Positions 1 to 6,307 of a stretch of 12,600 bases of DNA are shown piece by piece. The stretch covers positions 1-12,600 of the forward strand of contig DALTVX010000005.1 in assembly GCA_029987395.1 (NCBI GenBank), written 5' to 3'. The notes under the pieces are model-generated. The model was not told where the DNA came from, ran no database searches, and worked only from the letters and a program-made list of their open reading frames with translations. Position 1 is the first letter of the stretch, and every line of letters begins with the position of its first letter. Made by a program: the position numbers and the translations under genes. The DNA comes from Methanocorpusculum sp. Lineage in GTDB: Archaea > Halobacteriota > Methanomicrobia > Methanomicrobiales > Methanocorpusculaceae.

Positions 1-127
1 TCGGATAGGGGAAACCATCATCGTCATAGGTGTCAGGCCAGATGACCTTACAGACACTCATGTCACGGATAGCTTTCGGTGAAAGAATACCGAACTCGAT
101 CTTGCCGATTCTCTTTGGCGAGGTCAT
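1..127 (-). CDS. rpoA1: DNA-directed RNA polymerase subunit A' (N-terminal 42 codons, cut by window edge)
   Basis: The first 42 codons of the largest archaeal RNA polymerase subunit half (A'), homologous to the N-terminal part of bacterial beta' and eukaryotic Rpb1. Reading down from 127, the peptide starts MTSPKRIGKIEFGILSPKAI and continues IRDMSV, then a VIWPDTYDDDG stretch. This is the conserved clamp-core start (FG-LSP--IR--SV) of A' subunits. Family knowledge: the full protein, roughly 900 residues, carries the clamp, zinc sites and the NADFDGD catalytic Mg motif, all outside this window. The ATG at 127-125 overlaps the rpoB1 stop (TGA, 126-124) as ATGA, which fixes the start and implies translational coupling. 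It is part of the rpoH-rpoB2-rpoB1-rpoA1 operon. Confidence 0.96.
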   Translation of the reverse strand, partial: MTSPKRIGKIEFGILSPKAIRDMSVCKVIWPDTYDDDGFPYP

Positions 128-2037
128 ACCATATCCTCCAGTCTCAGTCTGGGCGCTATACCCATACTCTTCATCTCGTCAAGGAGAAGTTTGAATGCAT
201 AACTCATTTCAACTTCGTAAATATCTGTTTCTGCACCGCATGCAAGGCATCGGGTCATCTTCTGCTTTGCATCGTACATGGCGATCATGCCGCAACGTGC
301 ACAAACATACTGTTTCACAGCGTCAGATTCATCAAGGAGACGCTCTTTCAGTGCCATAGCAGCACCGTGACCGATCATCACATCACGTTCCATTTCACCA
401 AAACGAAGACCTCCTTCACGGGCACGTCCTTCGGTCGGTTGTCTGGTAAGGACCTGGACTGGACCTCTCGATCTTGCGTGCATCTTGGTCGAAACCATGT
501 GGTACAGTTTCTGGTAATAGATAACGCCCATGTAGATATCGGCCTGGAATCTGCGTCCGGTGATACCATCATACATGACTTCACGGCCATTGTGAGCAAA
601 TCCTGCCTCTGCGAGCTGGTGTCTCAACACCTGTTCACGGGTCAGTTTGTCTGCTTTTGCATCTTTACCGATCTCCTTATTGTCAAGGACACGCTGTTGA
701 GCAAAGGTCGTGTCGAAAATCTTCTCGACCTGGGTCTTTCTAAACGATGTTCCGTTGACACGGGAACCTTCGAGAGAACCGACTTTTCCACCGATCATCT
801 CAAGCATATGACCGATCGTCATACGTGAAGGTACTGCGTGCGGGTTGATGACAAGATCGGGGGCGATACCGGCAGCGGTGAACGGCATGTTTTCCTGCGA
901 GGTGATAAGACCGCAGACACCTTTCTGACCGTGACGGGATGCGAACTTGTCGCCGATCTCGGGGACACGCAGATCGCGTGTTCTGACTTTGACGAGGCGA
1001 GAGGAGTTTTCAGACTCGGTGATAATGACGGTGTCAACGATACCGGTCTCATTACTTCTCATGGTGACCGAAGTGTCACGGCGTTTTTCAACGGCGATGA
1101 GTTCTCCGGTCGGTTCCTCAAGGAAACGCGGTGGGGAGGTCTTTCCAATGAGAACATCCTTTTCGTTCACAACGGTTTCTGGGTTGATGATACCGTCTAT
1201 ATCGAGGTTTGCGTAGGATCCAATTCCATGGGAACCCTGAACATCCTCTTCTGGCATCTCGATCCTGTCGACCTGTCCTCCGGGATATCTGCGTTCCTCT
1301 CCTTCGTAGGTTCTAAAGAAGTGGGAACGACCAACACCACGTTCAACTGATGCTTTGTTGAAGATGAGTGCATCTTCAATATTGTATCCTTCGTAGGAGA
1401 TGATCGCGACACAGAAGTTCTGACCCTGAGGACGTTTGTCAGAGCCGATAAGTTCGGCTGCCTGAGTATGTACCATCGGGACCTGGGCATAGTGAAGCAT
1501 ATGGCCGCGGGTATCGGGCCGGAGTTTCATATTTGCCTGAGCAAACCCTAATGCCTGTTTGATCATACCCGCCCCCATGGTAACACGCGGCGATGCGTTG
1601 TGTTCTGGGAACGGAACGTGTGCTGCTCCAATACCAAGAATAAGGGACGGATCGATCTCAAGGTGAGTATGATCAGTGGTAAGATCTCCTTCTTGAACGG
1701 CGACGAAGAGGTCATCCTCCTCTTCTGCGTCGATGAACTCGATCTTGCCCTGAGCAACGAGAGCCATGAAATCCTCTGCACCGGATCTTACGATCTCGAT
1801 GTCTTCGGGGGTGACTGCGGGGATGCCGTTTTCAACAACTATCATCGGTCTTCGGGCCCGTCCGCGATCTGTATTGATAATGATCTCGTTACTGTAATCT
1901 TTGTATGAGATATTGACTTCAGTTGAGACATGCCCAGATCTGCGCATCTGTCTGAAGTTTTTGGTGAATCCGGAGGCATCATCGACTTTACCGATCAAAG
2001 CGCCATCCACGAATACACGTGCCATTTTCTTTTCCAT
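124..2037 (-). CDS. rpoB1: DNA-directed RNA polymerase subunit B'
   Basis: C-terminal half of the split archaeal B subunit (637 aa; equals the C-terminal part of bacterial beta/Rpb2). It forms the wall, hybrid-binding domain and clamp contacts around the active site. Visible landmarks: GYNIEDALIFNKAS at residues 217-230 and GDKFASRHGQKG at 362-373 (the two lysine-rich active-site regions conserved from bacterial beta to Rpb2), GGLRFGEMERD at 542-552, and a C-terminal zinc ribbon with Cys 579, 582, 597 and 600. Start chosen at 2037 because GGAG lies 8 nt upstream (GGAGCGAATAAAATG) within the end of rpoB2. Met5 (MARVFV, 2025) is the alternative, matching the common family N terminus, but has a poorer ribosome site. 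The stop of rpoB2 is 1 nt upstream; the stop of this gene overlaps the rpoA1 start as ATGA. Confidence 0.98.
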   Translation of the reverse strand: MEKKMARVFVDGALIGKVDDASGFTKNFRQMRRSGHVSTEVNISYKDYSNEIIINTDRGRARRPMIVVENGIPAVTPEDIEIVRSGAEDFMALVAQGKIEFIDAEEEDDLFVAVQEGDLTTDHTHLEIDPSLILGIGAAHVPFPEHNASPRVTMGAGMIKQALGFAQANMKLRPDTRGHMLHYAQVPMVHTQAAELIGSDKRPQGQNFCVAIISYEGYNIEDALIFNKASVERGVGRSHFFRTYEGEERRYPGGQVDRIEMPEEDVQGSHGIGSYANLDIDGIINPETVVNEKDVLIGKTSPPRFLEEPTGELIAVEKRRDTSVTMRSNETGIVDTVIITESENSSRLVKVRTRDLRVPEIGDKFASRHGQKGVCGLITSQENMPFTAAGIAPDLVINPHAVPSRMTIGHMLEMIGGKVGSLEGSRVNGTSFRKTQVEKIFDTTFAQQRVLDNKEIGKDAKADKLTREQVLRHQLAEAGFAHNGREVMYDGITGRRFQADIYMGVIYYQKLYHMVSTKMHARSRGPVQVLTRQPTEGRAREGGLRFGEMERDVMIGHGAAMALKERLLDESDAVKQYVCARCGMIAMYDAKQKMTRCLACGAETDIYEVEMSYAFKLLLDEMKSMGIAPRLRLEDMV

Positions 2038-2038
2038 T

Positions 2039-3589
2039 TTATTCGCTCCTGATCGGATGAATCTTCATACCACGGATAACACGAAGTATCTCTTCCTCAT
2101 CGGTCCCTCTACTGATCTCAACAAGCTGGGCAAAGTTTTTCACTAAACCACAGTTTGGTCCTTCCGGAGTTTCGGACGGACAGATACGACCCCACTGGGT
2201 AGGGTGCAGATCACGGGCCTCGAAGTGAGGCTGGGATCTGGAAAGAGGAGAGATAACTCTTCTCAGGTGGGAAATGACCGACATGTGATCGACACGGTCC
2301 ATAAGCTGTGAGACACCGGTCCTTCCGCCGACCCAGTTTCCTGTTGCAAGTGGGTGGATAAGACGTTCGGTAAGGACATCGGCACGGACGACCGTACCGA
2401 TAGCCAGTTCTCTGTGTCTCATGCTCGCGCGTTCGAGCTGATATTTGACATCACGAGTAAGTCTGTTCAATGAAATACGGAACAGATCCTCCATCAGGTC
2501 ACCTGCAAGTTTCAGGCGCTTGTTGGAGTAGTGATCTTTGTCGTCGATTCTCCTTTTATTAAGTGCAAGATCGAAGCATGCCTCTGCCATCCTGCCGAGG
2601 AATTCGGCTTTTGCGATCCGGATATCCTTTGCATACACTTCGTATCCTTCGTCTCCGGGTTTTAAGGAGCCGGGGATACCGTAGTTTAAGTGCGGGAGGA
2701 GATAACTGTCGAGAACGAACTCTGCGCGTTTTCTCTGGTAATCCTTTGTCTGATTCGGTGCAAGTTTCTTGCCGACATACATGACACCCTCTTCTACTGT
2801 GGCACATTCGCTCTCTTCGAGGTTCTGCATCATGTAGGTCAGGACATCTTCGGACAGGGAGACTGCGGATACGATATCTTCATCGGATTCAAGTCCGAGA
2901 GCGCGCATCAGATCAGCGAATCTCAGATGACCGGCAACGCTTGGGAAGGAAACATCAAGAAGATTCTTTTTGTTTTTCTCAACGACCACAAGGGCACGGT
3001 AGCCTCTGAACTGAGAGAACACTTTGGATACATGGATCTGTTCGCTGTACCTCTCGGTGAACTCGGTCATGATTTTATTGCTCGCGAGATCTTCGAGGGT
3101 CATCAAAACGCGTTCTGTTCCGTTGACGATGAAATATCCTCCAGGGTCGCTTGGATCCTCACCCTCTTCGGTCCTCTCTTGGAGAGATAGACCGCAGAGG
3201 TTACAGACCTGACTGTCGATCATGACAGGTAGCTGACCGATCGTGGTCTCCTGAGTTGGAAAGACCTTTTCACCTTGGTGAAGAGTCATCTCAAGGATCA
3301 TCGGGGCAGCATAGGAAAGATTCCTAAGGCGCGCCTCTGCGGGATAGAGTTTGCTCTGGGATCCGTCGGCTTCCCTGACGATCGGTTTTTCAACACGGAG
3401 CTTGCCCAGTTCCACCCATACGGCTTCCTGGTTCTTTCCTCTGTTGACGATCTCGGTCTCGACGATCCTTTGTTCGTCTACAACTTTTTGGAGGTTGAAC
3501 TGGACAAAATTATTATATGAGTCCAGTTGGTGGCGGGCAACATGTTCCTGGGAAAAGTACGCGCCTGATAATACACTTCTGTCGATCAT
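2039..3589 (-). CDS. rpoB2: DNA-directed RNA polymerase subunit B''
   Basis: N-terminal half of the split archaeal B subunit (516 aa; lobe, protrusion and fork regions). Landmarks: GYFIVNGTERVL at residues 151-162 (protrusion/lobe signature), DDKDHYSNKRLKLAG at 349-363, SHLRRVISPLSR at 440-451, and HPTQWGRICPSETPEGPN at 462-479. The last two correspond to the rifampicin-pocket and fork-loop neighbourhood in bacterial beta. The break between B'' and B' lies after this fork region, at the place typical for methanogens. The start at 3589 is well supported: AGGT of CCGGAGGTAAAAATC lies just upstream. It follows rpoH by 15 nt and precedes rpoB1 by 1 nt (TAA, one base, ATG), so the two halves are certainly co-transcribed. 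Length is usual for the family. Confidence 0.98.
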   Translation of the reverse strand: MIDRSVLSGAYFSQEHVARHQLDSYNNFVQFNLQKVVDEQRIVETEIVNRGKNQEAVWVELGKLRVEKPIVREADGSQSKLYPAEARLRNLSYAAPMILEMTLHQGEKVFPTQETTIGQLPVMIDSQVCNLCGLSLQERTEEGEDPSDPGGYFIVNGTERVLMTLEDLASNKIMTEFTERYSEQIHVSKVFSQFRGYRALVVVEKNKKNLLDVSFPSVAGHLRFADLMRALGLESDEDIVSAVSLSEDVLTYMMQNLEESECATVEEGVMYVGKKLAPNQTKDYQRKRAEFVLDSYLLPHLNYGIPGSLKPGDEGYEVYAKDIRIAKAEFLGRMAEACFDLALNKRRIDDKDHYSNKRLKLAGDLMEDLFRISLNRLTRDVKYQLERASMRHRELAIGTVVRADVLTERLIHPLATGNWVGGRTGVSQLMDRVDHMSVISHLRRVISPLSRSQPHFEARDLHPTQWGRICPSETPEGPNCGLVKNFAQLVEISRGTDEEEILRVIRGMKIHPIRSE

Positions 3590-3604
3590 GATTTTTACCT
3601 CCGG

Positions 3605-3853
3605 TTATTTCTTGGGCCTTCTTACTACGAGGCGGTAGGACGTGGCTTCGCCTGCAGTTTGGCTTTTTCTTACGATCGTAATGACGTTTCCAGGTTTCGC
3701 GCCGCAGGCTTTTACTGCCGCGTCATCGTGATAAATTTTTGGAAGTTGATCTTCCGTGATGTCGAAGGTTACGAGAAGAGCTGTTACGTCTTCGTCGCTC
3801 ATGATATGATGGTCAGGGACCACCTCATGTAGTAATACGTTAAGTCTTGTCAT
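3605..3853 (-). CDS. rpoH: DNA-directed RNA polymerase subunit H
   Basis: Small archaeal RNA polymerase subunit H (82 aa), homologous to the C-terminal domain of eukaryotic Rpb5. It sits in the lower jaw near downstream DNA. Evidence: the N-terminal HEVVPDHHIMSDEDV at residues 9-23 fits the family H--VP-H---S-EE pattern, and the C-terminal GNVITIVRKSQTAGEATSYR stretch (about 55-74) fits the G-VI-I-R-S-TAG---YR signature. Length is close to the usual 75-85 residues. The start at 3853 has GGGAG 5 nt upstream (GGGAGCTAAATG). It is the first gene of the polymerase operon; the next start (rpoB2) is 15 nt past its stop. Confidence 0.97.
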   Translation of the reverse strand: MTRLNVLLHEVVPDHHIMSDEDVTALLVTFDITEDQLPKIYHDDAAVKACGAKPGNVITIVRKSQTAGEATSYRLVVRRPKK

Positions 3854-3915
3854 TTAGCTCCCAATCAGATTCGTGTGAATACGGGGTCTTGCTGCTGATT
3901 TTTTCAGGTAGCTGG

Positions 3916-3931
3916 TTTAATTTTTTAAAAG
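3916..3931 (-). promoter_or_regulatory. candidate TATA box for the rpoH-rpoB2-rpoB1-rpoA1 operon
   Basis: Read on the minus strand, CTTTTAAAAAATTAAA lies about 65-75 nt upstream of the rpoH start and would place transcription initiation near 3900, giving a leader of about 45 nt. A second possible box, GCTTATAGC (about 4029-4037), lies further upstream and would give a leader of about 155 nt. I cannot decide between them from sequence alone. The rest of the 217-nt gap between rpoH and the tRNA holds nothing else I can support. Confidence 0.4.
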
Positions 3932-4049
3932 TCTGGTTCTTTGGCATGTGAATGGCCCAATGGGAACCCATTCGCCGGTGGTGTGGTAAAAGGATGAAAC
4001 ACGCATCGAATAAAATGAGATAAGGCATGCTATAAGCATTTTCCTTATC

Positions 4050-4059
4050 AAAAAACCCG
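4050..4059 (-). terminator. T-tract terminator after tRNA-Lys
   Basis: On the minus strand the tRNA 3' end is followed by CCTTCGGG and then six T residues (A run at 4050-4055 on the plus strand). Archaeal polymerase terminates at short T tracts, so this should end the tRNA transcript and separate it from the rpoH promoter downstream. Confidence 0.55.
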
Positions 4060-4070
4060 AAGGCGTGAAG

Positions 4071-4144
4071 CGGGCCAAGAGGGATTTGAACCCCCGACCT
4101 GCGGATTAAAAGTCCGACGATCTGCCTGACTGATCTACTGGCCC
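4071..4144 (-). tRNA. tRNA-Lys (anticodon UUU)
   Basis: A 74-nt cloverleaf reads cleanly on the minus strand. Acceptor GGGCCAG (4144-4138) pairs with TTGGCCC (4078-4072) with one G-U pair, and the discriminator base is G (4071). The D stem is GATC/GATC with a 9-nt loop containing GG. The anticodon loop is CTTTTAA, giving UUU, which decodes AAA/AAG lysine. The T stem is GGGGG/CCCTC with loop TTCAAAT. CCA is not encoded and there is no intron. One oddity is that the outermost anticodon-stem pair (27-43) is T-C and does not pair, so only four of five pairs form there. Confidence 0.96.
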
Positions 4145-4188
4145 TTGCGTTTCATCTAGGAAACAGCGGTAATAGAATGATCTACTCT

Positions 4189-4197
4189 CATATAAAG
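4189..4197 (-). promoter_or_regulatory. TATA box of tRNA-Lys
   Basis: CTTTATATG on the minus strand matches the archaeal TTTATATA-type box. Its centre lies about 49 nt upstream of the mature tRNA 5' end, so initiation about 25 nt downstream would leave a 5' leader of about 20-25 nt for RNase P to remove. Confidence 0.65.
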
Positions 4198-4218
4198 ATA
4201 ATGATTTGCATCATCCCC

Positions 4219-4263
4219 ATTTCATCTGTAGGGGAGAATTATTTTAGTACTTGCAGATGAAAT
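4219..4263. repeat. 10-bp perfect inverted repeat upstream of the PsiE-family gene
   Basis: ATTTCATCTG (4219-4228) and CAGATGAAAT (4254-4263) are exact reverse complements separated by 25 nt, ending 16 nt before the ATG of the next gene. They bracket the T-rich segment (about 4239-4247) where a TATA box for that gene would sit. This could be a paired operator or a leader hairpin. It is seen directly; any function is inference. Confidence 0.6.
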
Positions 4264-4279
4264 AGTATCCCACTCGATT

Positions 4280-4729
4280 ATGGCAGATATGGATATGTTC
4301 CCGCGGACCCAGAATATTCTTGTAAAAGGATGCAGTCTGGTTACGATCGCAATTTACGTTATTATTGCTGTTCTTTTGATAATTACAGCCCTTCTTGGGA
4401 CGATAGAAACCTTGAAGGTACTCAGTCTCGCTTTGGAAAACCCAACACAAACCGCACTTACGGGTGTTCTTCAAGGAATTCTTTTGATCATCGTTATTGC
4501 GACCCTGATCGATATGGTTCAGTCCTATGTGCGTGCGGGGCGCGTACTTGTTAGACCGATTTTGATCGCGGGCGTCACAACGATGGTGAGAAGACTTTTG
4601 GTAACGGATCTCACGTTCATCGATATTATTGGAACGACGGTAGTTATACTTGGACTTACGGTCGCAATGATCTATCTTGGACGTGAGGACCGGAATGTTG
4701 CTGAGTTTTTGACGAGTAAAGACGAATAA
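4280..4729 (+). CDS. PsiE-family integral membrane protein
   Basis: 149-aa membrane protein. Hydrophobic segments at about residues 19-40, 62-80, 90-107 (weaker) and 113-134 suggest four membrane helices, with a charged tail (REDRNVAEFLTSKDE). The pattern TGVLQGILLIIVIATLIDMV (61-80), then a short Tyr/Arg loop, VRPILIAGVTTMVRRLLV and a final hydrophobic helix resembles the phosphate-starvation-inducible PsiE family. The biochemical role of that family is not established. ATG at 4280 is taken as the start; Met4 and Met6 are alternatives. No Shine-Dalgarno is visible, so a short or absent leader is likely. It stands alone between a divergent tRNA and a downstream MATE gene with its own promoter. 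The family call is from memory of the sequence pattern. Confidence 0.72.
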   Translation: MADMDMFPRTQNILVKGCSLVTIAIYVIIAVLLIITALLGTIETLKVLSLALENPTQTALTGVLQGILLIIVIATLIDMVQSYVRAGRVLVRPILIAGVTTMVRRLLVTDLTFIDIIGTTVVILGLTVAMIYLGREDRNVAEFLTSKDE

Positions 4730-4777
4730 AACACACTGAAGAATAAAGATATAAGAAAATCTTCGTGATTCCACACC

Positions 4778-4784
4778 TTTTTTT
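4778..4784 (+). terminator. T-tract terminator after the PsiE-family gene
   Basis: A run of seven T (CACCTTTTTTTAAG context) lies 49 nt after the stop codon, with no gene in between. It fits an archaeal oligo-T terminator. A separate promoter for the next gene follows at about 4840. Confidence 0.5.
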
Positions 4785-4839
4785 AAGTAAATTAAAATCC
4801 AAACCGATGTTTTCGTTTATAACACAAACGTAAGTTAAG

Positions 4840-4847
4840 CTTTATAG
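4840..4847 (+). promoter_or_regulatory. TATA box of the MATE exporter gene
   Basis: CTTTATAG lies with its centre about 32 nt upstream of the ATG at 4875. Initiation about 25 nt downstream would give a leader of only a few nucleotides, consistent with the absence of a Shine-Dalgarno site. It also argues against the TTG codon at 4848 as the start, because that codon sits at the edge of this box. Confidence 0.6.
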
Positions 4848-4874
4848 TTGTTCGAGTCCCTTACTTATGATATT

Positions 4875-6269
4875 ATGACGATGAAAATCACCTCCAACTC
4901 TCTTACGGAGGGACCGGTTGGAAAAGCTCTCTTGATAGTGGCGCTTCCAATCATTATCAGCAACCTTCTTCAAAGCATATTGGAGGTTGTGGACATGTAT
5001 TTCATCGGCAAACTTGGTGATGTTTCCATAGCCGGTGGTACCATGGGTATTATGGTGATCATGGTCCTGACAACGGTGATATTTGGCGTTGTCACCGCAA
5101 CGGCGGCCTTCGTTTCGCGGGCATACGGGTCAAAGAAGTATGACAGGATCTCGGTCATTCTTCTTCACGCCATGTATCTTGCACTTGCATTTTCTGCCAT
5201 TATTGCAGTTATAGGATTGTTTTTTTCAGAAAAATTGCTTTTGCTGATGGGAGCTGAGCTGGATGTGGCTGCAGAAGGAGCCAGATTCCTCACCCCAATG
5301 TTGATGGGCCTGGTTGTTATGGTTATTTTAGCTACGCTTACAACAGTTTTTCAGAGCACCGGAGATTCTAGGACACCGATGTATGTGATGCTCGGGGTCA
5401 ACGTAGTGAATATCGCCCTTAATCCTGCACTGATCGAAGGTTTCGCCTTTATACCTGCATTCGGTATTGCGGGATCTGCCTATGCATCCCTTGCCTCACG
5501 GGCGGTGGGAGTTGCCCTTTTACTCGGCGTGATGTATCTTCTACCGTCCAGAAAAGACAGCCCGATCACATTTCCGAAGAAGTGGACCTTCGAGCCAAAA
5601 CTTATCAAAGATATCGTCGTGATCGCAATACCTTCAGCGATCCAGAGCGGGATCAGAAGTGCGGCGTTCCTTTTAATGACCGCGATCATCGCAATTTATG
5701 GTACGGCTGCGGTTGCGGCTTATGGGATATGTCTCCGTCTCGATATGATGGGACTAATCATTGTGATGGGTCTTTGTACGGGAGTAGCGGTGATGGTAGG
5801 TCAAAATCTAGGGGCCGGAAAAGTTGAACGGGCAGTAAAGGCGGTCCGCTATGCGGCAGTAACAAATGCTGTGTTCATGATTATCGTGGCAGCGGTCTAT
5901 CTTATCTTTGCCAAGGAATTCCTGATGTTCTTTGGAGCTACCGGGGAATCTCTCGCGGATGGAATCCTGTTCATGCAGATCGTCCCGCTCTCCTACTTTA
6001 TCATCGCACTCGCGATGACAATGGGATTTGCGATGAATGGCGCTGGAATGACACGACCGGGGATGTACTCGGCCATCGCAGGTCAGCTTGTTGTGCAGGT
6101 CGGCTTGTCGGCATTCTTCGCATTGAATGGATATCCGATCGAGTTCATCTGGTATGCAGCCGTAACGGGTACGATCATAATGTTCATCTTTGATCTCTTC
6201 TTCTACATGCGCGGAGGCTGGAAAACAAAGAAGCTGCAGATCGAGTCGGATATACTACCGAGTGAGTGA
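4875..6269 (+). CDS. MATE family efflux transporter
   Basis: 464-aa multidrug and toxic compound extrusion protein, a cation (Na+ or H+) antiporter in the cytoplasmic membrane. It is almost entirely hydrophobic with the two-lobe, about 12-helix MATE architecture and usual length. Helix 1 carries EVVDMYFIGKLG (residues 37-48), whose Asp40 aligns by pattern with the conserved helix-1 acidic residue of archaeal MATE proteins. FQSTGDSRTP (159-168) is the typical TM4-TM5 loop (FQ--GD-RTP). The second lobe begins near 244 (IKDIVVIAIPSAIQSG) and has VGQNLGAGK at 308-316. The tail after 446 is hydrophilic. The frame extends upstream to TTG at 4848, but I choose ATG 4875 (Met-Thr-Met-Lys) because of the TATA position; ATG 4881 is also possible. 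Substrate cannot be read from the sequence. Confidence 0.93.
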   Translation: MTMKITSNSLTEGPVGKALLIVALPIIISNLLQSILEVVDMYFIGKLGDVSIAGGTMGIMVIMVLTTVIFGVVTATAAFVSRAYGSKKYDRISVILLHAMYLALAFSAIIAVIGLFFSEKLLLLMGAELDVAAEGARFLTPMLMGLVVMVILATLTTVFQSTGDSRTPMYVMLGVNVVNIALNPALIEGFAFIPAFGIAGSAYASLASRAVGVALLLGVMYLLPSRKDSPITFPKKWTFEPKLIKDIVVIAIPSAIQSGIRSAAFLLMTAIIAIYGTAAVAAYGICLRLDMMGLIIVMGLCTGVAVMVGQNLGAGKVERAVKAVRYAAVTNAVFMIIVAAVYLIFAKEFLMFFGATGESLADGILFMQIVPLSYFIIALAMTMGFAMNGAGMTRPGMYSAIAGQLVVQVGLSAFFALNGYPIEFIWYAAVTGTIIMFIFDLFFYMRGGWKTKKLQIESDILPSE

Positions 6270-6290
6270 AAGTCCCCACAACTCAAATAT

Positions 6291-6307
6291 CTTTTTTTTC
6301 AAAAAAA
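6291..6307. terminator. back-to-back terminators between the MATE gene and mutL
   Basis: Eight T (6292-6299) followed by C and seven A (6301-6307) lie in the 38-bp gap between two convergent genes. Read on the plus strand the T run terminates the MATE transcript. Read on the minus strand the A run becomes seven T immediately after the mutL TAA (6310-6308). One short element thus serves both transcripts. Confidence 0.65.

Noticed and set aside
838..1350. A long plus-strand frame opposite rpoB1, with others opposite mutS and mutL
   Set aside because: These are antisense shadows of strongly conserved coding sequences with no independent start signals or family resemblance.
3840..4028. A 62-codon minus-strand reading frame upstream of and overlapping rpoH
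   Set aside because: It has no ribosome site, covers the expected rpoH promoter and leader, and shows no recognisable protein pattern.
4848..4874. A TTG start giving MATE nine extra residues
   Set aside because: The TTG overlaps the edge of the likely TATA box, so it would not be transcribed; ATG 4875 fits the promoter distance.
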